In this document: positions 6,802-13,297 of the stretch, piece after piece | How the letters are laid out: each line of letters begins with the position of its first letter | Position numbering within the stretch: position 1 is the stretch's first letter | DNA from: RGIG4097 sp964599875 | GTDB taxonomy: Bacteria; Bacillota; Clostridia; Christensenellales; CAG-917 | DNA: 13,886 nucleotides | NCBI GenBank assembly: GCA_964599875.1 | Contig: CAZRHE010000031.1 | Location: forward strand, 1-13,886 | Reading direction: 5' to 3' | Program-made: the position numbers and the translations under genes | The notes under the pieces: generated by a model | What the model saw: the letters and a program-made list of their open reading frames with translations, nothing else | Database searches by the model: none | Told to the model about the DNA's origin: nothing

Positions 6802-8418
6802 ATGACCGTCACAAACGACACCATCATTCAGATCAAAAACGTCACGAAAACCTACGGCAATAAGGACGCCGTCAAAAACGCAAGTCTTGTCATCAAGAGA
6901 GGGGAATTCGTGACTCTTCTCGGTCCTTCCGGTTGCGGAAAGACGACGACTCTCCGAATGATAGCGGGCTTCGAAATGCCCACGAGCGGAAAAATCATTT
7001 TCAACGGCGAAGATATCACCAACACTCCGCCGTATCTACGTAAGGTCAACACCGTATTCCAAAAATACGCATTGTTCCCCCACCTCAACGTTTTCAACAA
7101 TATCGCTTTCGGTCTGAAACTCAAGGTCATCCCCAACGGCACGAAAGTCAACCGCAAAGGGGAAACCGTCCAACTCTTCCGCAAACTCACGAAAGCGGAA
7201 ATCAAAGAAAAAGTGGACACCGCTCTCAAAATGGTCGACCTCGAAGACTACGGCCATAGAAACGTATCCTCTCTCTCGGGCGGACAGCAACAAAGAGTCG
7301 CAATCGCACGCGCACTCGTCAACGAGCCCGAAGTCCTTCTCCTCGACGAGCCTCTCGGCGCACTCGACCTCAAAATGAGAAAGGATATGCAACTCGAACT
7401 CATGAACATGCACGAGAAACTCGGCATCACTTTCATATACGTCACCCACGACCAAGAAGAAGCCCTCACCATGTCCGACAAAATCGTCGTCATGCGCGAC
7501 GGCGTCATACAACAAATCGCATCCCCCGAAAAGATTTACGACGAGCCCGCAAACGCATTCGTAGCGGACTTCATCGGCGAGAGTACAATCCTTTCCGGCG
7601 TCATGCTCGAAGACTACAAAGTGGAATTCTGCGACACCGTTTTCGAATGTGTGGACAAGGGCTTCCACCGCAACGAACCTATCGACGTCATCATCCGTCC
7701 CGAAGACCTCAAAATACTCGAAAAGGATGATAAACAGTCCATTTTGAACGCTGAAGTGCTTTCTTGCGTTTTTAAGGGCGACCATTATCAAGTCACCCTT
7801 CTTGCAAACGAGAACGAAATAATAGCCCACGACACCGCCTGTTACGAAGTCGGCTCCACCGTCGGTCTTTACATAAAACCCTTCGACCTTCACATCATGC
7901 ACAAGGCGCGTATCATCAACGAAATCGACACCGAAATGGCGGACGAAAATCTCGTGCTGATATCGGGCGGACAATTCGAATGTAACTCCACCCTTCCCGC
8001 AGGCACCCCCGTCAAAGTCACCGTCGACTTCGACGACGTCGAAATTACCGACGACGAATCCGACGGCGTCATCGGCGCAACCGTCGTCAGCAGCATTTAT
8101 AAGGGCAGTTACTACCAATGCATTGTCCGCACGGACGACTACTACGACTTCTTCGTGGACACCGACGACGACTGGCTCAAAGGGGACCGCGTCGGCATCA
8201 ACATAAACAAGGATAAGATTATCATAGAAGAACGTGAAGCCGTCAACGAGGACGAAATCATCGAAGTCCCCGACGTCGTCGTTGACGAAGTAGACACCGC
8301 TCTTCAAGAACAACTCGCAGAAGAAATCAAGACCGAAGTCGAAACCATCGCAGAGGAAGAAGACCTCACCGTCGTTTATAACGACGACCAAACCGTAACG
8401 GAGGACGACGCGGAGTGA
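6802..8418 (+). CDS. potA: Spermidine/putrescine ABC transporter ATPase
   Basis: ATP-hydrolysing subunit of the polyamine importer, on the inner face of the membrane. Seen: Walker A G-P-S-G-C-G-K-T (41-48), Q-loop Gln87 in V-F-Q-K-Y-A-L-F-P-H, signature L-S-G-G-Q (158-162), Walker B V-L-L-L-D-E-P (178-184), D-loop G-A-L-D and switch His216. All catalytic residues are intact. At 538 residues it is far longer than the usual 350-380. A Lys/Arg-rich insert of about 19 residues lies between the Q-loop and the signature (about 108-132). The C-terminal TOBE-like module appears twice (about 262-370 and 385-475), matched by S-C-V-F-K-G-D-H-Y-Q (321-330) and S-S-I-Y-K-G-S-Y-Y-Q (430-439). An acidic tail (about 476-538) follows. 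The stop overlaps the potB GTG start. Confidence 0.96.
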   Translation: MTVTNDTIIQIKNVTKTYGNKDAVKNASLVIKRGEFVTLLGPSGCGKTTTLRMIAGFEMPTSGKIIFNGEDITNTPPYLRKVNTVFQKYALFPHLNVFNNIAFGLKLKVIPNGTKVNRKGETVQLFRKLTKAEIKEKVDTALKMVDLEDYGHRNVSSLSGGQQQRVAIARALVNEPEVLLLDEPLGALDLKMRKDMQLELMNMHEKLGITFIYVTHDQEEALTMSDKIVVMRDGVIQQIASPEKIYDEPANAFVADFIGESTILSGVMLEDYKVEFCDTVFECVDKGFHRNEPIDVIIRPEDLKILEKDDKQSILNAEVLSCVFKGDHYQVTLLANENEIIAHDTACYEVGSTVGLYIKPFDLHIMHKARIINEIDTEMADENLVLISGGQFECNSTLPAGTPVKVTVDFDDVEITDDESDGVIGATVVSSIYKGSYYQCIVRTDDYYDFFVDTDDDWLKGDRVGININKDKIIIEEREAVNEDEIIEVPDVVVDEVDTALQEQLAEEIKTEVETIAEEEDLTVVYNDDQTVTEDDAE

Positions 8419-9212
8419 AGCAATTTCTCAAAAAATTCAAATTGACGAAGCGCGTATTCAGTTATCCTTATATACTGTTTATGCTCCTTTTCGTCGTCGT
8501 GCCGCTTGCGATGATATTCGTCTACGCGTTTCTCGACAACGACCACAACTTCACGTTCGAGAACTTCCGCATTTTCTTTACGTCGCAAAGTTCTCTGTAC
8601 GTGCTCGGCAACTCGCTGTTCGTAGGCGTGATAACGACGGTCATATGCCTCGTGCTCGGCTACCCTATAGCATACATACTTTCAAAGAGTAAAAACAGCG
8701 GAAAATTCCTCGTGCTTTTATTCGTCTTGCCCATGTGGGTCAACTTCCTCATAAGAACCCTCGCCACGAAAGCGATATTCATGGCTATCGGCGTCGAACT
8801 CGGCATGGGGACGGTGCTTTTCGGCATGGTGTACAACTACCTGCCCTTTATGATTATGCCCTTGCACACGACGATTTGTTCGATTGACAAGAGTTATATC
8901 GAAGCGGCGAAAGACCTCGGTGCGGACAACACCACGGTATTTCTCAAAACAATCCTGCCTCTCTCGAAAAGCGGTATCTTGTCGGGAATAACCATGGTTT
9001 TCATCCCCACGATATCCACTTACGCGATTTCGCAACTGCTCTCCAACGGCAAAATTTTCCTTTTCGGCGACAGTATCGAACTCAAATTTTCCCAAGATAT
9101 GTACGGTGTCGGCGCAGTCATGTCCCTTGTAATGCTCGCGTTCGTGCTCATATCCAGTTTCGTTATGAATCGCTACAATAAAGACGGTAACCTCGGGAGG
9201 TCGTTATGGTAA
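8415..9212 (+). CDS. potB: Spermidine/putrescine ABC transporter permease PotB
   Basis: 265-residue integral membrane permease with about six hydrophobic segments (near 17-39, 63-90, 97-114, 130-150, 188-205 and 233-252). The cytoplasmic coupling loop has the EAA motif E-A-A-K-D-L-G-A (163-170) that contacts the ATPase. It pairs with the next permease to form the channel. The GTG start at 8415 overlaps the potA stop by 4 bases; GGAGG lies about ten bases upstream. The protein then reads K-Q-F-L-K-K-F-K, a normal cytoplasmic N-terminus. The overlap implies coupled translation with potA. Confidence 0.95.
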   Translation: MKQFLKKFKLTKRVFSYPYILFMLLFVVVPLAMIFVYAFLDNDHNFTFENFRIFFTSQSSLYVLGNSLFVGVITTVICLVLGYPIAYILSKSKNSGKFLVLLFVLPMWVNFLIRTLATKAIFMAIGVELGMGTVLFGMVYNYLPFMIMPLHTTICSIDKSYIEAAKDLGADNTTVFLKTILPLSKSGILSGITMVFIPTISTYAISQLLSNGKIFLFGDSIELKFSQDMYGVGAVMSLVMLAFVLISSFVMNRYNKDGNLGRSLW

Positions 9213-10021
9213 AGAAAATCCTCGAAAAATCTTACTTATTCATAATACTTGCCGTCTTGTACGCCCCTATTATCTTCATAATGGTGTACTCGTTTTCGGG
9301 CTCGTCCAACTTCAATTTCAACAACGGATTCAATTTCGACAGTTACGAAGCGATTTTCACGTCGGATAAGTCGGGCGCACTGTGGGAAGCGATAGGCAAC
9401 ACCTTCCTCATCGCAACCGTATCTTCGGTGGTAGCGACCATACTCGGCACCTTTGCGGCGATAGGAATCTTCGCACTCGGCAAGCGCATGCGTCGCGCGG
9501 TGGAAACAGTCAACCAATTCCCCATCATCAACAGCGAAATCGTTATGGCGGTGTCATTCATGATTTTCTTCGTGACCTGTAGGTTTGCGGAAGGATATTT
9601 GAGATTGTTCATAGCGCATATAGCATTTTGCACTCCCTACGTCGTCCTCTCCGTCCTGCCCAAACTCGAAAGTATGGACCCCAACGTTTACGAAGCGGCG
9701 TTGGACCTCGGCGCAAATCCCTTCAAAGCAATGATGAAAGTCATCTTCCCCGTCATCTCCCCCGCGATTATGTCGGGATTCGTCATGGCGTTTACGATTT
9801 CAATCGACGACTTCATTATCACTCAAATCAACAAAGGCGCGGCGACGGGAATCAACACCCTGTCCACCTATATTTATTCGGACGCACGCGTGCAAGGACT
9901 CGAACCTTTCTGGTACGCCATATTCTCTATCATCTTCGTGATAGTGCTGGCGATAGTCCTCGTTGCGAATTTCGTGCGCTCCAACAACAAAAAGGAGGTA
10001 TCCAAAATTGAAAAAGCGTAA
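9206..10021 (+). CDS. potC: Spermidine/putrescine ABC transporter permease PotC
   Basis: 271-residue membrane permease, second half of the polyamine channel. Hydrophobic segments lie near 10-30, 65-90, 109-126, 133-152, 185-205 and 236-257. The EAA coupling motif is E-A-A-L-D-L-G-A (163-170). The ATG overlaps the potB end by 7 bases, with GGGAGG just upstream. The Lys-rich C-terminal tail (S-N-N-K-K-E-V-S-K) is encoded over the potD ribosome binding site. Confidence 0.95.
   Translation: MVKKILEKSYLFIILAVLYAPIIFIMVYSFSGSSNFNFNNGFNFDSYEAIFTSDKSGALWEAIGNTFLIATVSSVVATILGTFAAIGIFALGKRMRRAVETVNQFPIINSEIVMAVSFMIFFVTCRFAEGYLRLFIAHIAFCTPYVVLSVLPKLESMDPNVYEAALDLGANPFKAMMKVIFPVISPAIMSGFVMAFTISIDDFIITQINKGAATGINTLSTYIYSDARVQGLEPFWYAIFSIIFVIVLAIVLVANFVRSNNKKEVSKIEKA
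9992..9999 (+). promoter_or_regulatory. Ribosome binding site that fixes the potD start
   Basis: AAGGAGGT lies inside the potC reading frame, 8 bases before an in-frame TTG at 10008. No ATG in the potD frame lies near it. It identifies the TTG as the start and places the potC/potD overlap at 14 bases. Confidence 0.85.
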
Positions 10022-11570
10022 TGCGATTATCGCGATATTATTGATACTCTCCGTTTTGCTTACCCTCACCCTCACCGCCTGCAACGAAAGCGAAGACGGC
10101 GCGGCAACGGATACTCTCGTCATCTACAACTGCGAAGACTATATCGACGACAGTGCGGAAACAAACCGCCTCGAAGCATTCAAAGAGTACTACAAATCCG
10201 TGACGGGCAACAACCTTGAAATCGTCTACACCACGTGGGACACCAACGAAACAATGCTCACGAAAGTGCTGAATAACGACGCAAATTCCGTGGATATCAT
10301 CTGCCCCAGCGAATACGCCATCCAAAAACTTATGGCAAACGGCAGGCTTGCGAATATCACCGAACTCGTGGCGGAATACGGCAAAACTTATCCCTATCTC
10401 AACCTCGCCGACGGCACCACGTCCAACACCGAGCCTATGTTCGTGGATTCCATAAACAAAGAGTTCTCGGGCATCTCCACGGGGGACGGCACGGGTGATA
10501 TGGCGGATTATATGGTTCCTTATATGTGGGGCACGATAGGGCTTCTCTACAACGTCAAGTACGTCACCAAAGCCGACCTCGATTCGCAATGGAGTTTGCT
10601 TTGGAACAAGAACGGCAGCGAAGTGCTGGAAAATAAAATCCTCGTCAAAGACTCGGTCAGAGAAACTTTCGTCGCGGGAATTATGTATCTTCTCGAAAAC
10701 GACAGACTCCCGCAAAAGTACGTCGATATGCCCATGACCACCCTCATCAACTGCACGGACGACGAACTTCTCGCCCTCGTCGAACAAGTCCTCACCGAAC
10801 AGCGCGAACATATATCCGGCTATGAAGTGGACTTCGGCAAGGACGATATGCTCAACGAACTCGTCTATATCGACCTCGCTTGGTCGGGGGACGCAATGTG
10901 GGCAATCGAGGAGAGTTACGACGAAGACAACCTCTACTACAACCCTCGCACGGGTGAATACGACAACTACTATCTCGACTACTACGTTCCCGAAGACGAG
11001 GACGGCAATCAAACGGGCAACATTTGGTTCGACGGCTGGGTCATCCCCTCCACTGCGCCGAACAAACTTGCCGCAACGCTGTTCATCGACTTCATGAACG
11101 CCCCCGAAAACGCAATATACAACAGCATCTATATCGGCTACACCTCCGCGGTCGCGCGCGAAAAGATGATGTACACCTACGTCGGCGAAGGCGGTGAATT
11201 CAACAAAGTGGACGACGAATACGTCAAGGCGGAAAACGGCGCGTATGCACTCAACGAAGCCGTCTACTCCGCACTCGTTGATAACGAATACGCCCTTGCC
11301 CCCGAGGATAACGACGGCGAATACGACTTCTCGTTTTTCGAAGACGACAGAAGATATCCCGGTGAATCCGAAAAACTCGGCGTCATGCGCGACTTCGGCG
11401 ACAGACAATCAAGCATCACTACCCTTTGGGAAAATGCGAAAGTCGGCAACGACGTCCCGTGGGTGCTTATATGGTGCACGGTCGCAATCGTCGGTGCGGG
11501 ACTTCTCTTCGGCGCATACGTCCTTATAAAAGACCTATATAAACGCCGTCCGAGGAAACTCAAAGACTGA
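10008..11570 (+). CDS. potD: Polyamine-binding lipoprotein with extra C-terminal membrane helix
   Basis: 520-residue substrate-binding subunit. The signal is K-K-R-N followed by a hydrophobic stretch and a classic lipobox, L-T-A-C25, so it should be lipid-anchored outside the membrane. Several segments match E. coli PotD as I recall it: Y-N-C-E-D-Y45 (the family Trp is Cys42), P-S-E-Y103, D-S-V-R-E219, A-W292-S-G, I-W340-F-D342 and I-G-Y378. The family's final helix resembles R-D-F-G-D-R-Q-S-S-I-T-T-L-W (461-474). E. coli PotD is about 350 residues; the excess lies mainly in acidic, Tyr-rich inserts (about 303-335) and at 390-455. Unusually, a second hydrophobic helix (about 484-507) and a basic tail (K-D-L-Y-K-R-R-P-R-K) follow. 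TTG start with an excellent ribosome binding site; last gene of the operon. Confidence 0.94.
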   Translation: MKKRNAIIAILLILSVLLTLTLTACNESEDGAATDTLVIYNCEDYIDDSAETNRLEAFKEYYKSVTGNNLEIVYTTWDTNETMLTKVLNNDANSVDIICPSEYAIQKLMANGRLANITELVAEYGKTYPYLNLADGTTSNTEPMFVDSINKEFSGISTGDGTGDMADYMVPYMWGTIGLLYNVKYVTKADLDSQWSLLWNKNGSEVLENKILVKDSVRETFVAGIMYLLENDRLPQKYVDMPMTTLINCTDDELLALVEQVLTEQREHISGYEVDFGKDDMLNELVYIDLAWSGDAMWAIEESYDEDNLYYNPRTGEYDNYYLDYYVPEDEDGNQTGNIWFDGWVIPSTAPNKLAATLFIDFMNAPENAIYNSIYIGYTSAVAREKMMYTYVGEGGEFNKVDDEYVKAENGAYALNEAVYSALVDNEYALAPEDNDGEYDFSFFEDDRRYPGESEKLGVMRDFGDRQSSITTLWENAKVGNDVPWVLIWCTVAIVGAGLLFGAYVLIKDLYKRRPRKLKD

Positions 11571-11576
11571 CCACGC

Positions 11577-11611
11577 AAACCGACTTGCGAAATTGCAAGT
11601 CGGTTTTCTTT
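11577..11611 (+). terminator. First terminator of the pot operon
   Basis: A perfect 12-bp stem, AAACCGACTTGC with GCAAGTCGGTTT (11577-11588 and 11595-11606), has a 6-base loop and is followed by TTTTCTTTT. It starts 6 bases after the potD stop codon. Confidence 0.93.
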
Positions 11612-11617
11612 TGATAC

Positions 11618-11648
11618 AAAACCACCGATTCGACCGGTGGTTTTTCTT
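11618..11648 (+). terminator. Second, tandem terminator of the pot operon
   Basis: A perfect 10-bp stem, AAAACCACCG with CGGTGGTTTT (11618-11627 and 11635-11644), has a 7-base loop and runs into TTTTTCTTTC. Two strong terminators in a row suggest that read-through from a highly expressed operon is kept out of the next gene. The 110 bases after it hold nothing I can identify before the next promoter. Confidence 0.9.
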
Positions 11649-11758
11649 TCCCCAAATTTTATGATTTCAGCAAAACAAGCGTTTTACACTTACAATTTTG
11701 ACGCTTAAAACTGCTTTTTCGCAATTTTTGCAGCGAAATGCTCCGCTCGAACTCGCTA

Positions 11759-11787
11759 TTGAAATTTCCGCACGCTTATATTATAAT
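11759..11787 (+). promoter_or_regulatory. Predicted promoter of the LURP-one-like gene
   Basis: TTGAAA (11759-11764) and TATAAT (11782-11787) are 17 bases apart. The predicted transcript start (about 11794) falls on the GGAGG ribosome binding site, so the leader would be only about 13 bases long. Confidence 0.7.
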
Positions 11788-11806
11788 GTATGCGGAGGAT
11801 ATTATT

Positions 11807-12313
11807 ATGAAATACTACGTGTCAAATAAACTCGTTTCTTTCGGCGGCAGCAGCACCGTCAAAAACGACCGCGGCGAAGACGTCTTTTTCGTCAAGGGAA
11901 AACCTTTCAGTTTTACAAGCGTCAAGACGGTCCGCACCCTCGATAAGCAACCTCTATATAAGGTGCGCAATAAGTTTATGTTTTTCCTGCTCCCCAAAGT
12001 TTTCATTTCGGATAAGGACGGCAACAAACTTTTCAAAATCAAAAAAGAAAAATATTTCTCGGCAAAACAAAACTTCATCGTGGAAAATTTGTCCGCCGAT
12101 TTGCCTACCTTTGCAATAGCAGGCAACGTTTTCGGGCGCACCTACACGATTACGCGGGGCGGAAACGCAGTCGCAACAATTACCCGCGATTACAATATCG
12201 TCAAGGATTCCTTTGAACTCAATTCTTACGACGAAAATATAACTCCCCTGCTTATTGCATTCGTCATCGCCCTTGACAACTTCCGCGACAAAGTAAAGAG
12301 CCAAACCACCTGA
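11807..12313 (+). CDS. LURP-one-related / Tubby-like protein
   Basis: 168-residue soluble protein without signal peptide or membrane segment. It consists almost entirely of short beta strands with repeated pairs such as G-E-D-V-F-F-V-K-G-K, P-L-Y-K-V-R-N-K, G-N-K-L-F-K-I-K-K-E-K and A-V-A-T-I-T-R-D-Y, ending in a hydrophobic helix (P-L-L-I-A-F-V-I-A-L-D-N). This is the pattern of the LURP-one-related family (YxjI type), a Tubby-like barrel around a central helix. The bacterial role is not established; membrane-lipid or scaffold functions have been suggested for the fold. The ATG at 11807 has GGAGG 8 bases upstream. Upstream in-frame ATGs (11738, 11786) lie ahead of or within the promoter and are rejected. 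Own promoter and terminator, so a single-gene unit. Confidence 0.85.
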   Translation: MKYYVSNKLVSFGGSSTVKNDRGEDVFFVKGKPFSFTSVKTVRTLDKQPLYKVRNKFMFFLLPKVFISDKDGNKLFKIKKEKYFSAKQNFIVENLSADLPTFAIAGNVFGRTYTITRGGNAVATITRDYNIVKDSFELNSYDENITPLLIAFVIALDNFRDKVKSQTT

Positions 12314-12358
12314 CGAAATCCAATATTTTCAATAAGCAATCAAAACAATCCCACGAAA

Positions 12359-12381
12359 AAGCCCGTCCAACCGACGGGCTT
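12359..12381. terminator. Bidirectional terminator between convergent genes
   Basis: AAGCCCGTC (12359-12367) pairs perfectly with GACGGGCTT (12373-12381) around a 5-base loop. AAAAA precedes it and an AT-rich stretch follows. It lies between the ends of the LURP-one-like gene and the HTH gene and can serve both, better for the minus-strand gene, whose side has the T run. Confidence 0.8.
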
Positions 12382-12388
12382 AACTTTA

Positions 12389-12628
12389 TTAATAATCCGA
12401 ACGACCCAAAAGATAGTCTACACTGCAATCGAAATAGTCCGCAAGGGCAGCCAGCGCGTCGATTTGAGGACTGCGTTTTAGGTTTAGCCATGCGGATATC
12501 GCGCTGTGACTTATCCCGATTTCTCGCTCGATAGCCACGCTCGACACCCCTTTTATCCGCATATTTTCTTTCAGTCTTTCCGCAAACCACTCCTGCGTGG
12601 TCTTGCCGTTTACGACGTTCTTCAGCAT
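12389..12628 (-). CDS. Small XRE-family HTH repressor
   Basis: 79-residue DNA-binding protein that is essentially one Cro/C1-type helix-turn-helix domain. V-A-I-E-R-E-I-G-I-S (31-40) forms the first HTH helix and turn, H-S-A-I-S-A-W-L-N (41-49) is the recognition helix, and P-Q-I-D-A-L-A-A-L-A-D-Y-F-D-C-S-V-D-Y-L-L-G (54-75) is the closing helical part typical of phage-repressor and toxin-antitoxin regulators. No sensor or peptidase domain is present, so it acts alone or with a partner. AGAGG lies about 6 bases before the ATG. The start is next to 10-bp phased direct repeats and faces a rightward promoter containing a palindrome, which suggests autoregulation and control of the divergent unit. 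Confidence 0.92.
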   Translation of the reverse strand: MLKNVVNGKTTQEWFAERLKENMRIKGVSSVAIEREIGISHSAISAWLNLKRSPQIDALAALADYFDCSVDYLLGRSDY

Positions 12629-12655
12629 TTTCGACCTCTTTCGACTTCTTTCGAC
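12629..12655. repeat. 10-bp phased direct repeats at the repressor start
   Basis: TTTCGAC recurs at 12629, 12639 and 12649, exactly 10 bases apart, with the fuller unit TTTCGACYTC present twice. Being one helical turn apart and directly before the ATG, the copies all face one side of the DNA. They could be an operator or simply part of the ribosome binding region, since the minus strand reads GTCGAAAGAGG. Confidence 0.6.
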
Positions 12656-12687
12656 AAATTATGCTACAATCGTAACCGAATTTGTGA

Positions 12688-12716
12688 TTGTGTTACGAAC
12701 GTAACAGCAATATAAT
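12688..12716 (+). promoter_or_regulatory. Rightward promoter with embedded palindrome
   Basis: TATAAT (12711-12716) is preceded at 17 bases by TTGTGT (12688-12693, a weak -35). TGTTAC-N4-GTAACA, a perfect 6-bp inverted repeat (12691-12706), fills the spacer and overlaps the -35 box. This is the classic position of a repressor operator; the small XRE protein encoded just to the left is the obvious candidate. Confidence 0.55.
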
Positions 12717-13045
12717 GAGAATAGAAAGATTTTTTATGCGCTGATAAATAAGTGAGGGGAATAACGTAAAGTGTGAAATATGGTGCCGTTCCCGGAGATT
12801 CTTCGTCGCACTATGTGCTCCTCTGAATGACAAGCGGGTGCGGGTGTCCCGCCCTTAAAAGGGGACGCGGTCGCTTGCGACCCTTGGGGGCAACTCATGC
12901 TTGGTTTTGACACTCCGTTGTCAAAACTTGCCCCGTCCCCAAGTAGAAAAAGGACCTGTCATAGGTGCTTATATTAACCCGCCTCCGATAAACGTTGCAA
13001 TAAAAAAGATTAAACAATAATAAAAATTTCAAAGGAGAAAACACA
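12717..13045. other. Gene-free stretch with structured repeat
   Basis: About 330 bases without a supportable gene. It would be the leader of a transcript from the promoter at 12688-12716 running toward the small gene at 13046. Most of it is the structured repeat at 12781-12945. The last 100 bases are AT-rich, with a TATATT (12970-12975) but no convincing -35 box, and end in the ribosome binding site of the small gene. Confidence 0.6.
12781..12945. repeat. Composite palindromic intergenic repeat
   Basis: Several inverted repeats are stacked here. GCAC-TAT-GTGC (around 12808-12818) lies in a segment that, read on the minus strand, begins with the T-G-T-C-A-T-T-C type of dispersed repeat I associate with many bacterial genomes. 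The exact 20-bp core shared with 86-105 follows at 12835-12854. GGTCGC-TT-GCGACC is at 12869-12882 and TTTTGACA-N6-TGTCAAAA at 12905-12926. These last two are enclosed or bordered by GGGGCAA/TTGCCCC (12887-12893 and 12928-12934) and GGGGAC/GTCCCC (12861-12866 and 12935-12940). No reading frame fits. It is probably a non-autonomous repeat element, or a structured RNA leader. Confidence 0.65.
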
Positions 13046-13225
13046 ATGAATATCGAAAAAACCGCAACCGACGAACAAAAAACCGAAATCCTCACTCAAC
13101 TTTTGCATGTCATCCCTGCCGAAATCCCGTCCGTGAAATCCGCAACGGCTCTCCCATCCTCCCTCGGTGCAATGCTCTACCTCACCCTCACCGACGACTC
13201 CACCATTCTCCTCTCCCTCGTCTAA
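13046..13225 (+). CDS. Small protein of unknown function (59 residues)
   Basis: A short gene with strong signals: AAAGGAG 8 bases before the ATG, 59 codons, a TAA stop, and a perfect terminator 14 bases later. The product starts M-N-I-E-K-T-A-T-D-E-Q-K-T-E, a charged and probably helical N-terminus. A Pro/Ser-containing middle follows (P-A-E-I-P-S-V-K-S), then a hydrophobic C-terminal half (A-M-L-Y-L-T-L-T-D-D-S-T-I-L-L-S-L-V). There is no signal peptide, Cys or recognisable domain. Codon choice (CTC, ATC, GAC, ACC) matches the pot operon, which favours a real gene. It may be under the divergent repressor at 12389-12628. I do not recognise the family. Confidence 0.72.
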   Translation: MNIEKTATDEQKTEILTQLLHVIPAEIPSVKSATALPSSLGAMLYLTLTDDSTILLSLV

Positions 13226-13239
13226 ATCCCAACAAACCC

Positions 13240-13266
13240 AAAAGGCACTCACTCGGAGTGCCTTTT
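13240..13266. terminator. Bidirectional terminator after the small gene
   Basis: AAAAGGCACTC (13240-13250) pairs perfectly with GAGTGCCTTTT (13256-13266) around a 5-base loop. A residues lie on one side and T residues on the other. It sits between two convergent genes and can end both transcripts. Confidence 0.88.
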
Positions 13267-13297
13267 GTCATCTTTTTCTAATTCACATTTTCAATAA

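Noticed and set aside
7036..8391. 451-codon open frame opposite potA
   Set aside because: A mirror frame caused by the C-ending codon bias of potA. The product is an implausible Val/Asp/Phe-rich sequence without domains.
9963..10007. ATG at 9963 as potD start
   Set aside because: It would put a polar stretch of 15 residues before the lipoprotein signal, and the strong AAGGAGGT site points to the TTG at 10008.
10038..11408. 456-codon open frame opposite potD
   Set aside because: Same cause as opposite potA; Val/Phe/Glu-rich nonsense with no start signals.
12970..13023. Separate promoter directly upstream of the 59-residue gene
   Set aside because: TATATT and AT-rich stretches occur, but no -35 box at proper spacing; not strong enough to list.
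12895..13095. 66-codon minus-strand frame in the structured repeat region
   Set aside because: It runs through inverted repeats and antisense to the small gene, without a ribosome binding site or any recognisable product.
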